Shown here: piece by piece, positions 38,105 to 47,328 of the stretch
Position numbering within the stretch: the stretch's first letter is position 1
How the letters are laid out: each line of letters starts with the position of its first letter
NCBI GenBank assembly: GCA_934748015.1
Contig: CAKVHF010000003.1
Coordinates: 1-64,000 of the forward strand
Direction of reading: 5' to 3'
Length of the DNA stretch: 64,000 nt
Source of the DNA: an uncultured Clostridia bacterium
GTDB lineage: Bacteria; Bacillota; Clostridia; Christensenellales; UBA1242
Translations under genes and position numbers: made by a program
Notes under the pieces: generated by a model
What the model was told of the DNA's origin: nothing
The model's database searches: none
The model's input: only the letters and a program-made list of their open reading frames with translations

Positions 38105-39637
38105 TTAACTCCAATATTTATTATCTAATGATCTATATGATATGGCTTCCATAATATGCTCTTCTTTGATCTCTTCCGATCCCTCTAAGTCGGCAATGGT
38201 TCTAGCAACCTTCAATATCCTATTGTATGCTCTTGCAGATAGGTTCAATCTCTCGAAAGCAACTCTAAGTAGAGCATCGCTCTCATCATTTATTTTGCAA
38301 AATTGCTTAATCTGTCTATCATTCATTTTGGCATTAGCATAATTGCTACTATTCTTAAATCTCTCTAGTTGTATTGCTCTTGCCTTGTCTACCCTTTTCT
38401 TGATTTCACTACTTGGTTCTTCATTGACTTCTGCTCTAAGATCTTCGTAGTTAACATTGTCTACTTCGATATGCATGTCTATCCTATCCATCAATGGTCC
38501 AGACAACTTATTCAGATATTTTCTTATTGCTTGCGGTGTACATTTACACTCCTTAGTTGTACTGCCAAAGTTGCCACATGGGCATGGGTTCATACTGGCT
38601 ATCAAAGTAAAATTGGCAGGATAAATAATACTAGCCTCCAATCTAGAAACTGTTATTACGCCATCTTCTAGTGGCTGTCGCAATGTTTCTAGTGTGTTTC
38701 TGCTATACTCCGGCATTTCATCCAAAAATAGTACTCCGTTGTGTGTCAAACTGATCTCACCCGGTTTAGCACCTCTGCCACCACCTGTAAGTGCAATAGT
38801 TGTGGCAGTGTGGTGTGGAGAACGAAATGGTCTATGGGTAAGAATACCCATATTACTATCCAGTGTACCTGCTATACTATGTATCTTGGATATTTCTAGT
38901 GCTTCTTCAAAAGTAAGATCGGGCAAAATACTAGGAAAAGCCTTTGCTAGCATCGTTTTACCACTACCCGGAGGACCTATCAACAACACATTGTGTCCGC
39001 CTGCTGCAGCGATCTCCAATGCACGCTTGGCTTGGGTCTGTCCCTTGATATATTTGAAATCCGCACCATCAGTTGATTTTAGCATAAGATCAGCAAAGTT
39101 CTGAACCTGAACCTTCTCTATAGCGATCTCACCCTTGATAAACTTAACCGCTTCCGCTAGATTGGACACTGGATATATCTCCATTCCGTCTATAAAACTA
39201 GCCTCTTTCTCATTCGCTTTTGGGATAATAAACTTATGTATACCCAATTGCTTAGCATAAATAAGCATAGGCAAGATACCATTAACCTTGTTAATGTTTC
39301 CGTTAAGTGCTAATTCGCCAAACATAACATATTGTCTTGCTTTGCTAACATCTAACTGATCACTGGCACACAATATGCCTACGGCTATAGGTAAGTCATA
39401 TATTGGGCTATCCTTCTTGATATCTGCTGGAGACAAGTTAACTATAATCTTTAGTATAGGATACTGAAATCCACTATTCTTGATAGCACTCTTGATACGT
39501 TCCTTGCTCTCTTTGATAGAAGCACCAACTAGCCCTACTATATCATAACCTGGCAAGCCTTGATTGATATCTACCTCTACACGCATTTTGTATCCATCTA
39601 GCCCTGATAACCCCAAAGAATTTAAAATTGCTAACAT
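38105..39637 (-). CDS. comM: ComM/YifB-family AAA+ ATPase
   Basis: 510 residues: N-terminal Lon-like fold (DINQGLPGYDIVGLVG, ESKERIKSAI), Walker A LIGPPGSGKTMLAKAFPSI, Walker B GVLFLDEMPEY, and a Mg-chelatase-like C-terminus with a Cys cluster CPCGNFGSTTKECKC. ComM promotes branch migration of recombination intermediates in competence. First gene of the comM-dprA-topA-trmFO-hslV-hslU-dut cluster. Confidence 0.95.
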   Translation of the reverse strand: MLAILNSLGLSGLDGYKMRVEVDINQGLPGYDIVGLVGASIKESKERIKSAIKNSGFQYPILKIIVNLSPADIKKDSPIYDLPIAVGILCASDQLDVSKARQYVMFGELALNGNINKVNGILPMLIYAKQLGIHKFIIPKANEKEASFIDGMEIYPVSNLAEAVKFIKGEIAIEKVQVQNFADLMLKSTDGADFKYIKGQTQAKRALEIAAAGGHNVLLIGPPGSGKTMLAKAFPSILPDLTFEEALEISKIHSIAGTLDSNMGILTHRPFRSPHHTATTIALTGGGRGAKPGEISLTHNGVLFLDEMPEYSRNTLETLRQPLEDGVITVSRLEASIIYPANFTLIASMNPCPCGNFGSTTKECKCTPQAIRKYLNKLSGPLMDRIDMHIEVDNVNYEDLRAEVNEEPSSEIKKRVDKARAIQLERFKNSSNYANAKMNDRQIKQFCKINDESDALLRVAFERLNLSARAYNRILKVARTIADLEGSEEIKEEHIMEAISYRSLDNKYWS

Positions 39638-39781
39638 TATATCCCCCAGAAAAGAACAATTTAATTAATTATACTAATTTTGCAAAATATTGGCAAACGA
39701 TACAGCCACATTGGGTTGCAAATATCTAGAAATATTTTATACCTAATTTTTTTGCAACTTGCTTATTATACAAAACAAGAA

Positions 39782-39802
39782 AGGCAAGTTAAATACTTGC
39801 CT
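39782..39802 (-). terminator. weak terminator after gltX
   Basis: Stem AGGCAAGT (39782-39789) / ACTTGCCT (39795-39802) with a 5-nt loop. The following minus-strand tract is only T-rich (CTTTCTTGTTTT). Confidence 0.55.
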
Positions 39803-39809
39803 AATTTAT

Positions 39810-41456
39810 TTATATACTTCTAGCAATATCTGCTAGTCTTCTTTTGCCCAGTACTTTGCAGATTGAATATAGGTCTGGAGTATTGGTTTTGCCAGTGATT
39901 GCTACACGAATAATTGTGCAGAATGTAGCGGTGTTGCCTCTAAATAGTCCAGGATTTTGCTTATAGATCTTGTTGTCTGTACAGAAGTTATACTTCTCTG
40001 CCAAGGTCTTAACATTGCTGAACCATGTGTCCTTGTCTGCATTGTAATCAAATGTGGACACATAGTCGTCAACTATCTTCTGGATAGTAAGAAGATCTAC
40101 ATCAAATTGTGTAAAATCTATCTTAAGATCGCTATAATCTTTGAACATATAGTTATAATACTCGAACACATCTTCCCATTTTGCAATATCTTTTCTTGGC
40201 TTATCTCCGCCTCTATCAATTGCAAACACTTTGATGGCGTATTCTGGGTCTTTTTCTAGGATTTCAGCAAAAATTGGATTATATTCTTTTGCCCAATCTA
40301 ACACATCTGCATACACTTTTTCTGCAGAGTATCTAGCAATGATATTTTTGGAGATATCATTCAACTTCGCATTATCAAAAATTGGGTTGTTAGAGCCGAT
40401 TTTGTTAATATTGAAAGGAAACTCTGTATAATGCAAAGTAGGATTGGCTGTTCGCCATTCTTCGAAATCGCTATTGGCTAGACTTATAAGATATTCTACC
40501 AATGCTTCCTTAGGATATCCCATTATTCTAAATACTCTAGAGTCAGCCTCTACATCTTTTCTTTTACTGATTTTTCTCTTATTGCCATTATCTAGTTTGC
40601 AGATAACTGGAGTATGTGCATATTTTACCCTCTTATAGCCAAATGCGTCAAATAGTTCTAGGTGGCTAGCAAGTGACTGATACCACTCTTCGCCACGAAC
40701 AACAGTTGTTGTTCCCATAAGTGTATCATCAACCAAGTGTGCTAGAGAATATGGTGGGATACCATTGCTCTTAAGTATTACAATGTCTTTGCCATTCTCT
40801 CTTATATCTCTTTCTCCTTTGATCTCATCCTTGATATGAATAGTCTTGTTGGGATCGCCAAGCGAAAGCAATCTAATAGCAAAAGGCTTGCCCTGTTTTA
40901 GATTGTTCTCTATCTCTTCGTCAGTCAAGTTACGGCACACATCATGCTCTACAATTGTGCCTTCTTCTAGCTCTTTCTCACGCCTTTCCAATATCTCCGA
41001 TTTATCTTCGGCTTTGTCACAAAAACATGGATATGCTCTACCAATGCTTACCAAGTGCTTAGCAAAAGCCTGATATATCTCACCACGTTTGCTCTGTACA
41101 TATGGGCCATACTCACCAACCTCTGGAACATTGTCACCCATAAAGCCTTCTTGTGGTGCAACTTCATAATATCTAAGTGCATCAATTGCGATGTTGCCTG
41201 CATTCTCTATTTCACGCTTTTGGTCAGTATCCTCTAGACGGAAATAAAATACCCCTTTTGACTTGTCAGCAGTCATCTTATCAATAATTGCTCCATATAG
41301 GCTACCTATATGGAAATATCCTGTTGGGCTAGGTGCAATTCTAGTTACTTCTGCACCATTTGGTAATTTTCTTTTGCCATATTTGTTGATGTAATATTCT
41401 GGTGTTTTATTAATATTTGGAAATAGCAAATTTGCTATTCTTACACAATCTGTCAT
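39810..41456 (-). CDS. gltX: glutamyl-tRNA synthetase, N-terminally extended clostridial form
   Basis: Charges tRNA-Glu (and possibly tRNA-Gln). 548 residues. The HIGH motif appears as SPTGYFHIGSL only at about residue 45-55, after an extension beginning MTDCVRIANLLFPN, which is characteristic of a gltX type found in gut Clostridia. The KMSKS loop is KISKRKD. The ATG at 41456 follows GAAGGA. The gene starts 35 bp after the stop of the lipoprotein at 41492 and is probably in the same operon as the two exported proteins. Confidence 0.96.
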   Translation of the reverse strand: MTDCVRIANLLFPNINKTPEYYINKYGKRKLPNGAEVTRIAPSPTGYFHIGSLYGAIIDKMTADKSKGVFYFRLEDTDQKREIENAGNIAIDALRYYEVAPQEGFMGDNVPEVGEYGPYVQSKRGEIYQAFAKHLVSIGRAYPCFCDKAEDKSEILERREKELEEGTIVEHDVCRNLTDEEIENNLKQGKPFAIRLLSLGDPNKTIHIKDEIKGERDIRENGKDIVILKSNGIPPYSLAHLVDDTLMGTTTVVRGEEWYQSLASHLELFDAFGYKRVKYAHTPVICKLDNGNKRKISKRKDVEADSRVFRIMGYPKEALVEYLISLANSDFEEWRTANPTLHYTEFPFNINKIGSNNPIFDNAKLNDISKNIIARYSAEKVYADVLDWAKEYNPIFAEILEKDPEYAIKVFAIDRGGDKPRKDIAKWEDVFEYYNYMFKDYSDLKIDFTQFDVDLLTIQKIVDDYVSTFDYNADKDTWFSNVKTLAEKYNFCTDNKIYKQNPGLFRGNTATFCTIIRVAITGKTNTPDLYSICKVLGKRRLADIARSI

Positions 41457-41491
41457 TTTGTTTTCCTTCTTTGTTTTTTCATTAATTTCTA

Positions 41492-42583
41492 TTATATCAA
41501 ATCCTGCAATGCTATCAAATATTTGTGAACAATAAAGTCATCTATGGAGCACAAATATTCGTACGATTTCTTCTCTAGGTCGGATACAGTGCTAGAATAC
41601 ACCTCCATTCCTCCACCTATTTCATCAAATCTATACAAAGACAATTTGTAGTAATCTATATTATCAGATATAGCATTCAAAGCCAAAATATTTTGGCGTA
41701 AAATATTGGAATAATACATAAATTTATCCGCTTTGGCTACCAATGCAACATCATTGCCTGTGTTAAGTGCTTCTATCACATCAGGACGAATATCGGACGC
41801 CAAGTGATCAAGATAGTTGATCTTAACATAACTATTGCCATCGTTGTAACTCTTAGCAAGCAAGCTAAGGTCACATATCTTGTTGTCGCCATTAACAACT
41901 GCAAATGGTTGCAGATTGTCAACATATATTATTTGGGCAAAACTAAGTAACATATCATCTATTGCCCTTGCAACCGTATTGGCAGAAATATTGTCGTCAC
42001 TAAAGATCTTGGAATAATGCAAGTCTCTAAAACAAAGCATAAAATCTAGCGAGTCACCCACTGCACGGTTAAGATAATAGATGTAGTTCGTAATATAGTA
42101 ACTAGCAACATCGCTAACTGGATTAAGGGTTAGTTGCTCCTCTAAGGCAAGCTTTTTGTCGGACAATTCGATCAAAGTATCGTTAAGCGATCTAAGCTTA
42201 GTGTGTAGATTATTGAAATCTTCATTGGACAATCTTAAATCTGCTGTCTCGTAGAAATTATCGTTCCAATCCTCGTAGTATCTAAAAATTGCTTCAAATA
42301 TTCGGTTATAAAACCTATCCAAAGTGTACAAATTATACTCGTTGTTACTCAAAGAGTCAGACAAAACTATATTAGTTATTGTGGGAGTATATTTAATATC
42401 AATACGATAGTCATTGGCAAAAATCTCGTTGGTTGAAGTATCGGTGTCTACTTGATTTTCCACCACAGTCTTATATAGATCAATTATGTCTTGTGATTTG
42501 TACTTTTCCAGTCCACAACCAGTAATGTACCATGGGGCTAAACACATGCATATAACAATCAAAAAAGGTAATATCTTTTTCAT
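41492..42583 (-). CDS. helical lipoprotein, unknown function
   Basis: 363 residues. Signal sequence with lipobox I-T-G-C (lipid on Cys23). The mature part appears mainly alpha-helical, rich in Asp, Asn, Leu and Tyr, and contains a likely coiled-coil stretch around residues 120-150 (LHTKLRSLNDTLIELSDKK). No family recognised. Starts 10 bp after the next exported protein gene, with gltX 35 bp downstream, so the three form one unit. A role in envelope or stress function is only a guess. Confidence 0.75.
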   Translation of the reverse strand: MKKILPFLIVICMCLAPWYITGCGLEKYKSQDIIDLYKTVVENQVDTDTSTNEIFANDYRIDIKYTPTITNIVLSDSLSNNEYNLYTLDRFYNRIFEAIFRYYEDWNDNFYETADLRLSNEDFNNLHTKLRSLNDTLIELSDKKLALEEQLTLNPVSDVASYYITNYIYYLNRAVGDSLDFMLCFRDLHYSKIFSDDNISANTVARAIDDMLLSFAQIIYVDNLQPFAVVNGDNKICDLSLLAKSYNDGNSYVKINYLDHLASDIRPDVIEALNTGNDVALVAKADKFMYYSNILRQNILALNAISDNIDYYKLSLYRFDEIGGGMEVYSSTVSDLEKKSYEYLCSIDDFIVHKYLIALQDLI

Positions 42584-42593
42584 ATCCTGCCCC

Positions 42594-43595
42594 CTATATT
42601 CCTAGTAATGCCACAACTATTGTTGCATAATCAACATATTCTATTGCAAATTGCGACCCAATGTTGTTGTTATCATACAAAAGATCTTTCTTCTGGAAAT
42701 GCGTGAAATCAAAAATACGATTATAATCTGCCCTGTCATTTAGATATAGTTTGTTATAAGCATACAAATATTGTATCTCGTCTGCAATACCGTAACTGGA
42801 CAAGGTGTGATTGGTCTGATACTCCGTAAATAGATCTACATATATCGATGCATCGTTAAGATAGTTGATCTCTTGATTAATATCGCTATTCATAGCTGTG
42901 TATATAGTTTCTGCAACCGAGTCATACAGAACCGCCTCTGTTTCAAAACTATATGTATTGTTATAACATTTCTCTACTACAAAATCTCTAACCTTAATAA
43001 GTAGCAACGATGCCTTGCTAAGATAGTCACGATATAACACTCGCAACTGTTGATATTGTTGAGTTAGCGTATCCAACTCCGTTCCACCTTCCTGCCCATA
43101 AGACTTCTGGAGATCCTTAATTGACAGCGCCTTCTCTTGCAATGTTATCAGAGATGCTTTGTAAGAATTAATGTGTGAACACACTGTGTTGGTCACTTGT
43201 TTGCGTACAGTGGTTGCTAGCCCTGTGTAGTTAGAATAATATTTGATGCCAGCCGTTATAATTTCTTCGTACTTAGCATAGCCATAATAATTAAAAATTT
43301 CACTCTCTGCCGAACCACCAGTCAACTTGCCATCGATCTTAAATAAACGTTGACGAATATTATATACATCTGCTTCACTCTCAGTAAACGTCACAGTATT
43401 ATCATTGTAACCATAAGACTCTAGCCCGACTAGGCTTTCATCACAATCAATACGATACTTGTAATCCATAACATTGTTAAGTCCATTGTAGACAGATAAC
43501 TTCCTGTCATATCCAAAGAAGACAAAGTAGATACCAAGTGCAAATACTGCAATTGCTATAACAACAAAAAATATTTTTAAGATTTTGTTTCTCAT
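42594..43595 (-). CDS. membrane-anchored helical protein, unknown function
   Basis: 333 residues: an N-terminal membrane anchor or uncleaved signal (about residues 5-28, no lipobox), then a mostly helical exported domain rich in Tyr, Asn and Asp, with a coiled-coil-like stretch near 150-180 and a hydrophobic C-terminal tail. It resembles its downstream neighbour in size, composition and predicted helices, so the pair may be ancient paralogs or partners. Excellent ribosome site (AAGGAGAAGG). First gene of the three-gene operon ending in gltX. Confidence 0.75.
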   Translation of the reverse strand: MRNKILKIFFVVIAIAVFALGIYFVFFGYDRKLSVYNGLNNVMDYKYRIDCDESLVGLESYGYNDNTVTFTESEADVYNIRQRLFKIDGKLTGGSAESEIFNYYGYAKYEEIITAGIKYYSNYTGLATTVRKQVTNTVCSHINSYKASLITLQEKALSIKDLQKSYGQEGGTELDTLTQQYQQLRVLYRDYLSKASLLLIKVRDFVVEKCYNNTYSFETEAVLYDSVAETIYTAMNSDINQEINYLNDASIYVDLFTEYQTNHTLSSYGIADEIQYLYAYNKLYLNDRADYNRIFDFTHFQKKDLLYDNNNIGSQFAIEYVDYATIVVALLGI

Positions 43596-43625
43596 ACTTA
43601 CAACCTTCTCCTTATTACTACAGAA

Positions 43626-43666
43626 AGTATAGCTATCTAATTATTATCTACTCAATAGTTAACTAT
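43626..43666 (-). promoter_or_regulatory. promoter of the exported-protein/gltX operon with palindrome
   Basis: On the minus strand TTGAGT (43655-43650), 18-bp spacer, TATACT (43631-43626). A perfect 12-bp palindrome, ATAGTTAACTAT (43655-43666), abuts the -35 and could be an operator. Confidence 0.45.
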
Positions 43667-43700
43667 AATAGTATATAAATTACACAAAAAATAGTCAAAT

Positions 43701-43733
43701 AAAAAAAGCGATGTCAATAATAAACACCGCTTT
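43701..43733 (-). terminator. terminator of the YkvI-like transporter gene
   Basis: Arms 43705-43714 and 43724-43733 form a 10-bp stem (one G-U pair), with seven T residues on the minus strand. Confidence 0.8.
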
Positions 43734-43744
43734 CCAATTATATA

Positions 43745-44809
43745 CTACGCTTGTTTAACTGATACTGGAACAAACTTCTTGGCATTGCACTTAGGATCTA
43801 TGTACAAACACTTAAATAATATTGCAAAGAATATAAAACTTAATGCCCCTGTTAACTTGTATAGATAGTTAACAATGTTGGCAAAACCAATAAAAGAAAT
43901 TATGACACCAGCAATCATAACTAAGATCATGGAAAGATAATAATTAACACCTTTATTAGCAATCATGTTGGTAGCAATAAATGTAGAACTAAGAATAGTT
44001 GTAAATATACCACAGAACTGGCAGATAGCAAATACAATACTAAAGTAATAATCTAGATTGATACTCTCTTGAAGTAGTGGCATATCACTGCTAAGAACAT
44101 TGTCTCCCGACAAAATAATTGACATGCTAATTATCAAAATAAGCACTCCAATAATTATGCTAGAAATAATAGCGCTAGACTTAATCTCTCTATAAGAATA
44201 CTTGTGTCCAATCTGAATAAGCAGTACTCCCAATAACAACATATTGAAGAATACATATACAATTGAACTACCTAGAGCACCCAAAATATTGACAAATAAA
44301 TTAGTATCCGGAAGTGTCATTGTACCTGCAGTAAAACATGTTGTTACACTAATCACAAGTATCAGAATAACAAGCATTGGGACTAACAAAAAATTAGCCA
44401 TTGCCAGTCCAGAATATTTGCGACAAAGAAATATAAATGTGAGTAGCAACATACATAATGGAAGTATCCACTCCAATCTATTAGATCCAAAAATCACACC
44501 TATAGTTTTGCTACCAGCAACCATAGATCCGACATTTATTAGTGTACAAATCATTATTATATAAAATACGATTTTGTTATACTTTTTTACAATATATACC
44601 ATATTATTGTCATAAACTTTATACTTTTTACCAATGTCTAAACATGTTTTGACAAATATATAAAATAACAATATTTGTAAAATACTAGTGGCAATTGATA
44701 CCAGACCAAATTGGGAAAAGTATACAGCAACCTCTCTACCGCTTACAAACCCCGCCCCTATAAAGCATCCTATTATAACACTAACCAGTTCCAAAGTTTT
44801 ATTTTTCAT
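43745..44809 (-). CDS. YkvI-family membrane transporter-like protein
   Basis: 354 residues with ten or so hydrophobic helices. The opening VIIGCFIGAGFVSGREVAVY, with a Gly-rich break in helix 1, is typical of the YkvI group, which has the LeuT/APC fold. Substrate unknown; amino acids or similar small compounds are plausible. Its start overlaps the end of spoIIID by 11 bp, so translation is coupled to the sporulation regulator, which suggests expression in the mother cell. Its own terminator follows. Confidence 0.75.
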   Translation of the reverse strand: MKNKTLELVSVIIGCFIGAGFVSGREVAVYFSQFGLVSIATSILQILLFYIFVKTCLDIGKKYKVYDNNMVYIVKKYNKIVFYIIMICTLINVGSMVAGSKTIGVIFGSNRLEWILPLCMLLLTFIFLCRKYSGLAMANFLLVPMLVILILVISVTTCFTAGTMTLPDTNLFVNILGALGSSIVYVFFNMLLLGVLLIQIGHKYSYREIKSSAIISSIIIGVLILIISMSIILSGDNVLSSDMPLLQESINLDYYFSIVFAICQFCGIFTTILSSTFIATNMIANKGVNYYLSMILVMIAGVIISFIGFANIVNYLYKLTGALSFIFFAILFKCLYIDPKCNAKKFVPVSVKQA

Positions 44810-45035
44810 ACTTTCTTTTGGTTGCTAAACCACCCCTAATATGTTTCTCCTCGAAGTTGTTAGTGAGTACTTTGTGAACCTCTCTGTATAACTCATAATT
44901 ATATAATCTTAACTTATTAGATACATCATTATGCACTGTGCTTTTGCTATAGTTGAAATGTCTGGCTGTACTTCTTATTGTGCTATTGTTATTTATTATG
45001 TATCTTGCAAAACATTCGGCTCTTGATATATTCAT
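44799..45035 (-). CDS. spoIIID: SpoIIID, sporulation transcription regulator
   Basis: 78 residues, a small helix-turn-helix DNA-binding protein that adjusts the sigma-E regulon in the mother cell and opens the way to sigma-K. STARHFNYSKSTVHNDVSNK is the helix-turn-helix, and HIRGGLATKRKYEK is the conserved basic C-terminus. The ribosome site (GGGGG, ~10 nt upstream) is modest. In other spore-formers spoIIID is usually near mreB or spoIIQ; here it is followed by a transporter gene. Its presence argues for a spore-forming lineage. Confidence 0.92.
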   Translation of the reverse strand: MNISRAECFARYIINNNSTIRSTARHFNYSKSTVHNDVSNKLRLYNYELYREVHKVLTNNFEEKHIRGGLATKRKYEK

Positions 45036-45112
45036 TATAGTATTTCAACCCCCAAAAATAAAATTGATGCTATAGTAAATAATATGTCGAATGTTGTAAA
45101 AATATATCAAAA

Positions 45113-45137
45113 AAAAGTAGCATAATATTTGCTACTT
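45113..45137 (-). terminator. terminator after rsmD and the Smr-like gene
   Basis: Stem AAGTAGCA (45115-45122) / TGCTACTT (45130-45137) with a T run on the minus strand. It isolates this pair from spoIIID. Confidence 0.8.
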
Positions 45138-45141
45138 AATT

Positions 45142-45486
45142 TTACTCATAAATAAGAACAACTGTTACTCCACTATTGATCCCTGATACTTGGTCGCTTA
45201 TACTTAGTTCGGGAGCATACTTATATATTTGTCTTACTGTATCACTAGTATCAGTCCACTTGTCGCCTGTGACGTAATCAATAATTTTTTTGTGTTTTTT
45301 AAGTTCTTTTAGTTTTGTATCCACTTCTTTTTTTATTGCACCGCCATAACCTTTTGATCCGTATCCGTGTATAAATACTAGAACCCTGCAACCTTCTTTC
45401 TTGGCAAACTCAATCTCTTTTTCCATAACAAAAACTGCATAGTCACAGTTTGGCATACCTTGCTTAATATTAACTATTCTATACAT
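45142..45486 (-). CDS. Smr-domain-like small protein
   Basis: 114 residues from the ATG at 45486 (TAGGTGA upstream). The core VLVFIHGYGSKGYGGAIKKE matches the Smr pattern (I-H-G-x-G-x, then a helix), and the C-terminal SGVTVVLI is the usual final strand. Free-standing Smr domains are nucleases or nucleic-acid binders acting in mRNA decay or DNA repair. An insertion of ~20 residues before the last strand is unusual. Overlaps rsmD by 8 bp, so the two are coupled. Confidence 0.65.
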   Translation of the reverse strand: MYRIVNIKQGMPNCDYAVFVMEKEIEFAKKEGCRVLVFIHGYGSKGYGGAIKKEVDTKLKELKKHKKIIDYVTGDKWTDTSDTVRQIYKYAPELSISDQVSGINSGVTVVLIYE

Positions 45487-46042
45487 CAGTATCACCTACA
45501 ATATTTCTATAGAATGTTACCGCAATTGTTCCATATATTTTGTGGTCTATCTGTGGATAACAATCCTCACACTCTGACACATCAGTCTCTTTCAAGTGTT
45601 CAAAAATAATTATACCATTATCTTCCAATAGATCGTATTGCTTAATTAGCCTAATTGCTTTCTGTCCATAGTTGGTCTTAAATGGTGGGTCTAGGTAAAT
45701 AAAATCAAATTTCTTATTACTTTCACCAAGAGCCTTAAGTGTTTTGATAAAATTAGTTCTATATAGATTGGGTCTTATCTTACACTTTGCATAATTCTTA
45801 TTAATCAATGCTATACTATCTCTATTGTCATCACACACAATAACACTCTGTGCACCTCTACTTAGTGCCTCCAGACCTACAGCACCTGTTCCGCCAAATA
45901 AATCTAGAAACTTCTTATCTGCAATCTCAAATTGGAACTTACTAAACACAGCCTCTCTAACCTTATCGGTTGTAGGTCTAACATTGTCTAGGTCAAATGT
46001 ATTAAGTACAACCCCTCGATATTTTCCAGCCACTATTCTCAT
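45479..46042 (-). CDS. rsmD: RsmD, 16S rRNA (guanine966-N2)-methyltransferase
   Basis: 187 residues from the ATG at 46042 (MRIVAGKYRG, the family start; an upstream TTG has no family counterpart). SAM site LDLFGGTGAVGLEALSRGA and catalytic YLDPPF (the N-P-P-F type) are present. Methylates G966 in the small ribosomal subunit. Usually followed by coaD in Firmicutes; here an Smr-like gene takes that place. Confidence 0.93.
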   Translation of the reverse strand: MRIVAGKYRGVVLNTFDLDNVRPTTDKVREAVFSKFQFEIADKKFLDLFGGTGAVGLEALSRGAQSVIVCDDNRDSIALINKNYAKCKIRPNLYRTNFIKTLKALGESNKKFDFIYLDPPFKTNYGQKAIRLIKQYDLLEDNGIIIFEHLKETDVSECEDCYPQIDHKIYGTIAVTFYRNIVGDTDV

Positions 46043-46093
46043 CAACTCATCCACCCACAATAATTATTTCTAGTTAAGTATATATTATTTTAA

Positions 46094-46133
46094 CAAAAAA
46101 ATAAAACAATTAATCAACTTGAATAATTGTTTT
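46094..46133 (-). terminator. terminator of alr
   Basis: Stem AAAACAATTA (46103-46112) / TAATTGTTTT (46124-46133), followed on the minus strand by ATTTTTTT. Confidence 0.75.
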
Positions 46134-46230
46134 ACTATTTTTTAGCATATTTTATATTTTGTTTTTTGTGTTAGTTTAATTCTTTAATTAATTTTTTATT
46201 TGTATTAATCATTTATTTTTTTTGTTTGCT

Positions 46231-47328
46231 TTATTTACAATCTTTACTTTTTATAACTACTTCCATTCTTTTTTTCCTTAGTCCAAGCAGTACATCATAC
46301 GGCGATGTTGATAGTACTTTTGCCATATCCATAAGAGTAATAGTTTTGCCATACTGCGAGCCTAGTATAACTACTTCTGTGCCAATATATACATTAGGGA
46401 TATTAGTGACATCTATCATCAAGCAGTCCATACATATATTACCCACAATATTTGCACACATCCCGTTGACAAGAACATGATAGCGATTGCTTAACTTTCG
46501 ATTAATGCCATCTGCATAGCCAAGTGGGATAACAGCAATTTTACAATTATTTGGGGCAGTAAATGTTCTATCATAACCAACTGTTTGCCCTTTTTTGACG
46601 CTAACAATATTTACAATTTCACTTGTTATTGACACCACATCTTTTAGTGGTAATTTTTCCGCCCTCACATCTCCATACAAGTTTGCACCAACCCGCACCA
46701 TGTCCATTTGCATAGTGCTACTATATAGCGTTGCAAAACTATTGGCACAGTGTTTTATACAATTATTGGGAACAAGCCTGCAATAGTCACTAAATATATC
46801 TTTCTGGATCAGCATATACTCTATATCATTAGATTTTGTAGCAAAATGAGTAAAGATACCGGTTAAGTTAATTTTGTCTTTATTTGCATCGATTAGTCCT
46901 AATATTTTTTGCATTTCTTTTAGTGTTTTGATACCATATCTATTAAGTCCAGTATTGACGGCAATATGTACTTTTATACTACTATGCAAATTATTTAAAA
47001 CTCCCTTAATATAGTCATAAGACGATATTTGTATAGTAATATTATTTTTGGCACAGATATCCACACTATCCAGAGGAACAATACCTAGAATAAGCACCTC
47101 TAAAGTAGTACCTAAGTTCCTAAGTTCCAGTGCTTCGTCCACATTGGATACAGCATAATAATCCACATAATCGCCTATCACAGGACAGACATTGTCTACC
47201 CCTATGCCGTAAGCGTCTGCCTTAACTACCGCACATAGTTTAACTTTATTTTTCAGTAATCTCTTTATTAAAGATACATTATATTCTAGATTGTCTTTAT
47301 TTATTATATATTTACTAAATTTCCTCAT
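46231..47328 (-). CDS. alr: alanine racemase
   Basis: PLP enzyme interconverting L- and D-alanine for peptidoglycan. From the ATG at 47328 it has 365 residues. The PLP lysine is in CAVVKADAYGIG; the catalytic Tyr region is VGYDRTF; NICMDCLMIDVT is the usual substrate-binding stretch. An in-frame extension to 47412 would add residues unlike the family. No ribosome site precedes 47328, so the mRNA may be leaderless or the start may differ. Own terminator; divergent from the pseudo-Rho operon. Confidence 0.93.
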   Translation of the reverse strand: MRKFSKYIINKDNLEYNVSLIKRLLKNKVKLCAVVKADAYGIGVDNVCPVIGDYVDYYAVSNVDEALELRNLGTTLEVLILGIVPLDSVDICAKNNITIQISSYDYIKGVLNNLHSSIKVHIAVNTGLNRYGIKTLKEMQKILGLIDANKDKINLTGIFTHFATKSNDIEYMLIQKDIFSDYCRLVPNNCIKHCANSFATLYSSTMQMDMVRVGANLYGDVRAEKLPLKDVVSITSEIVNIVSVKKGQTVGYDRTFTAPNNCKIAVIPLGYADGINRKLSNRYHVLVNGMCANIVGNICMDCLMIDVTNIPNVYIGTEVVILGSQYGKTITLMDMAKVLSTSPYDVLLGLRKKRMEVVIKSKDCK

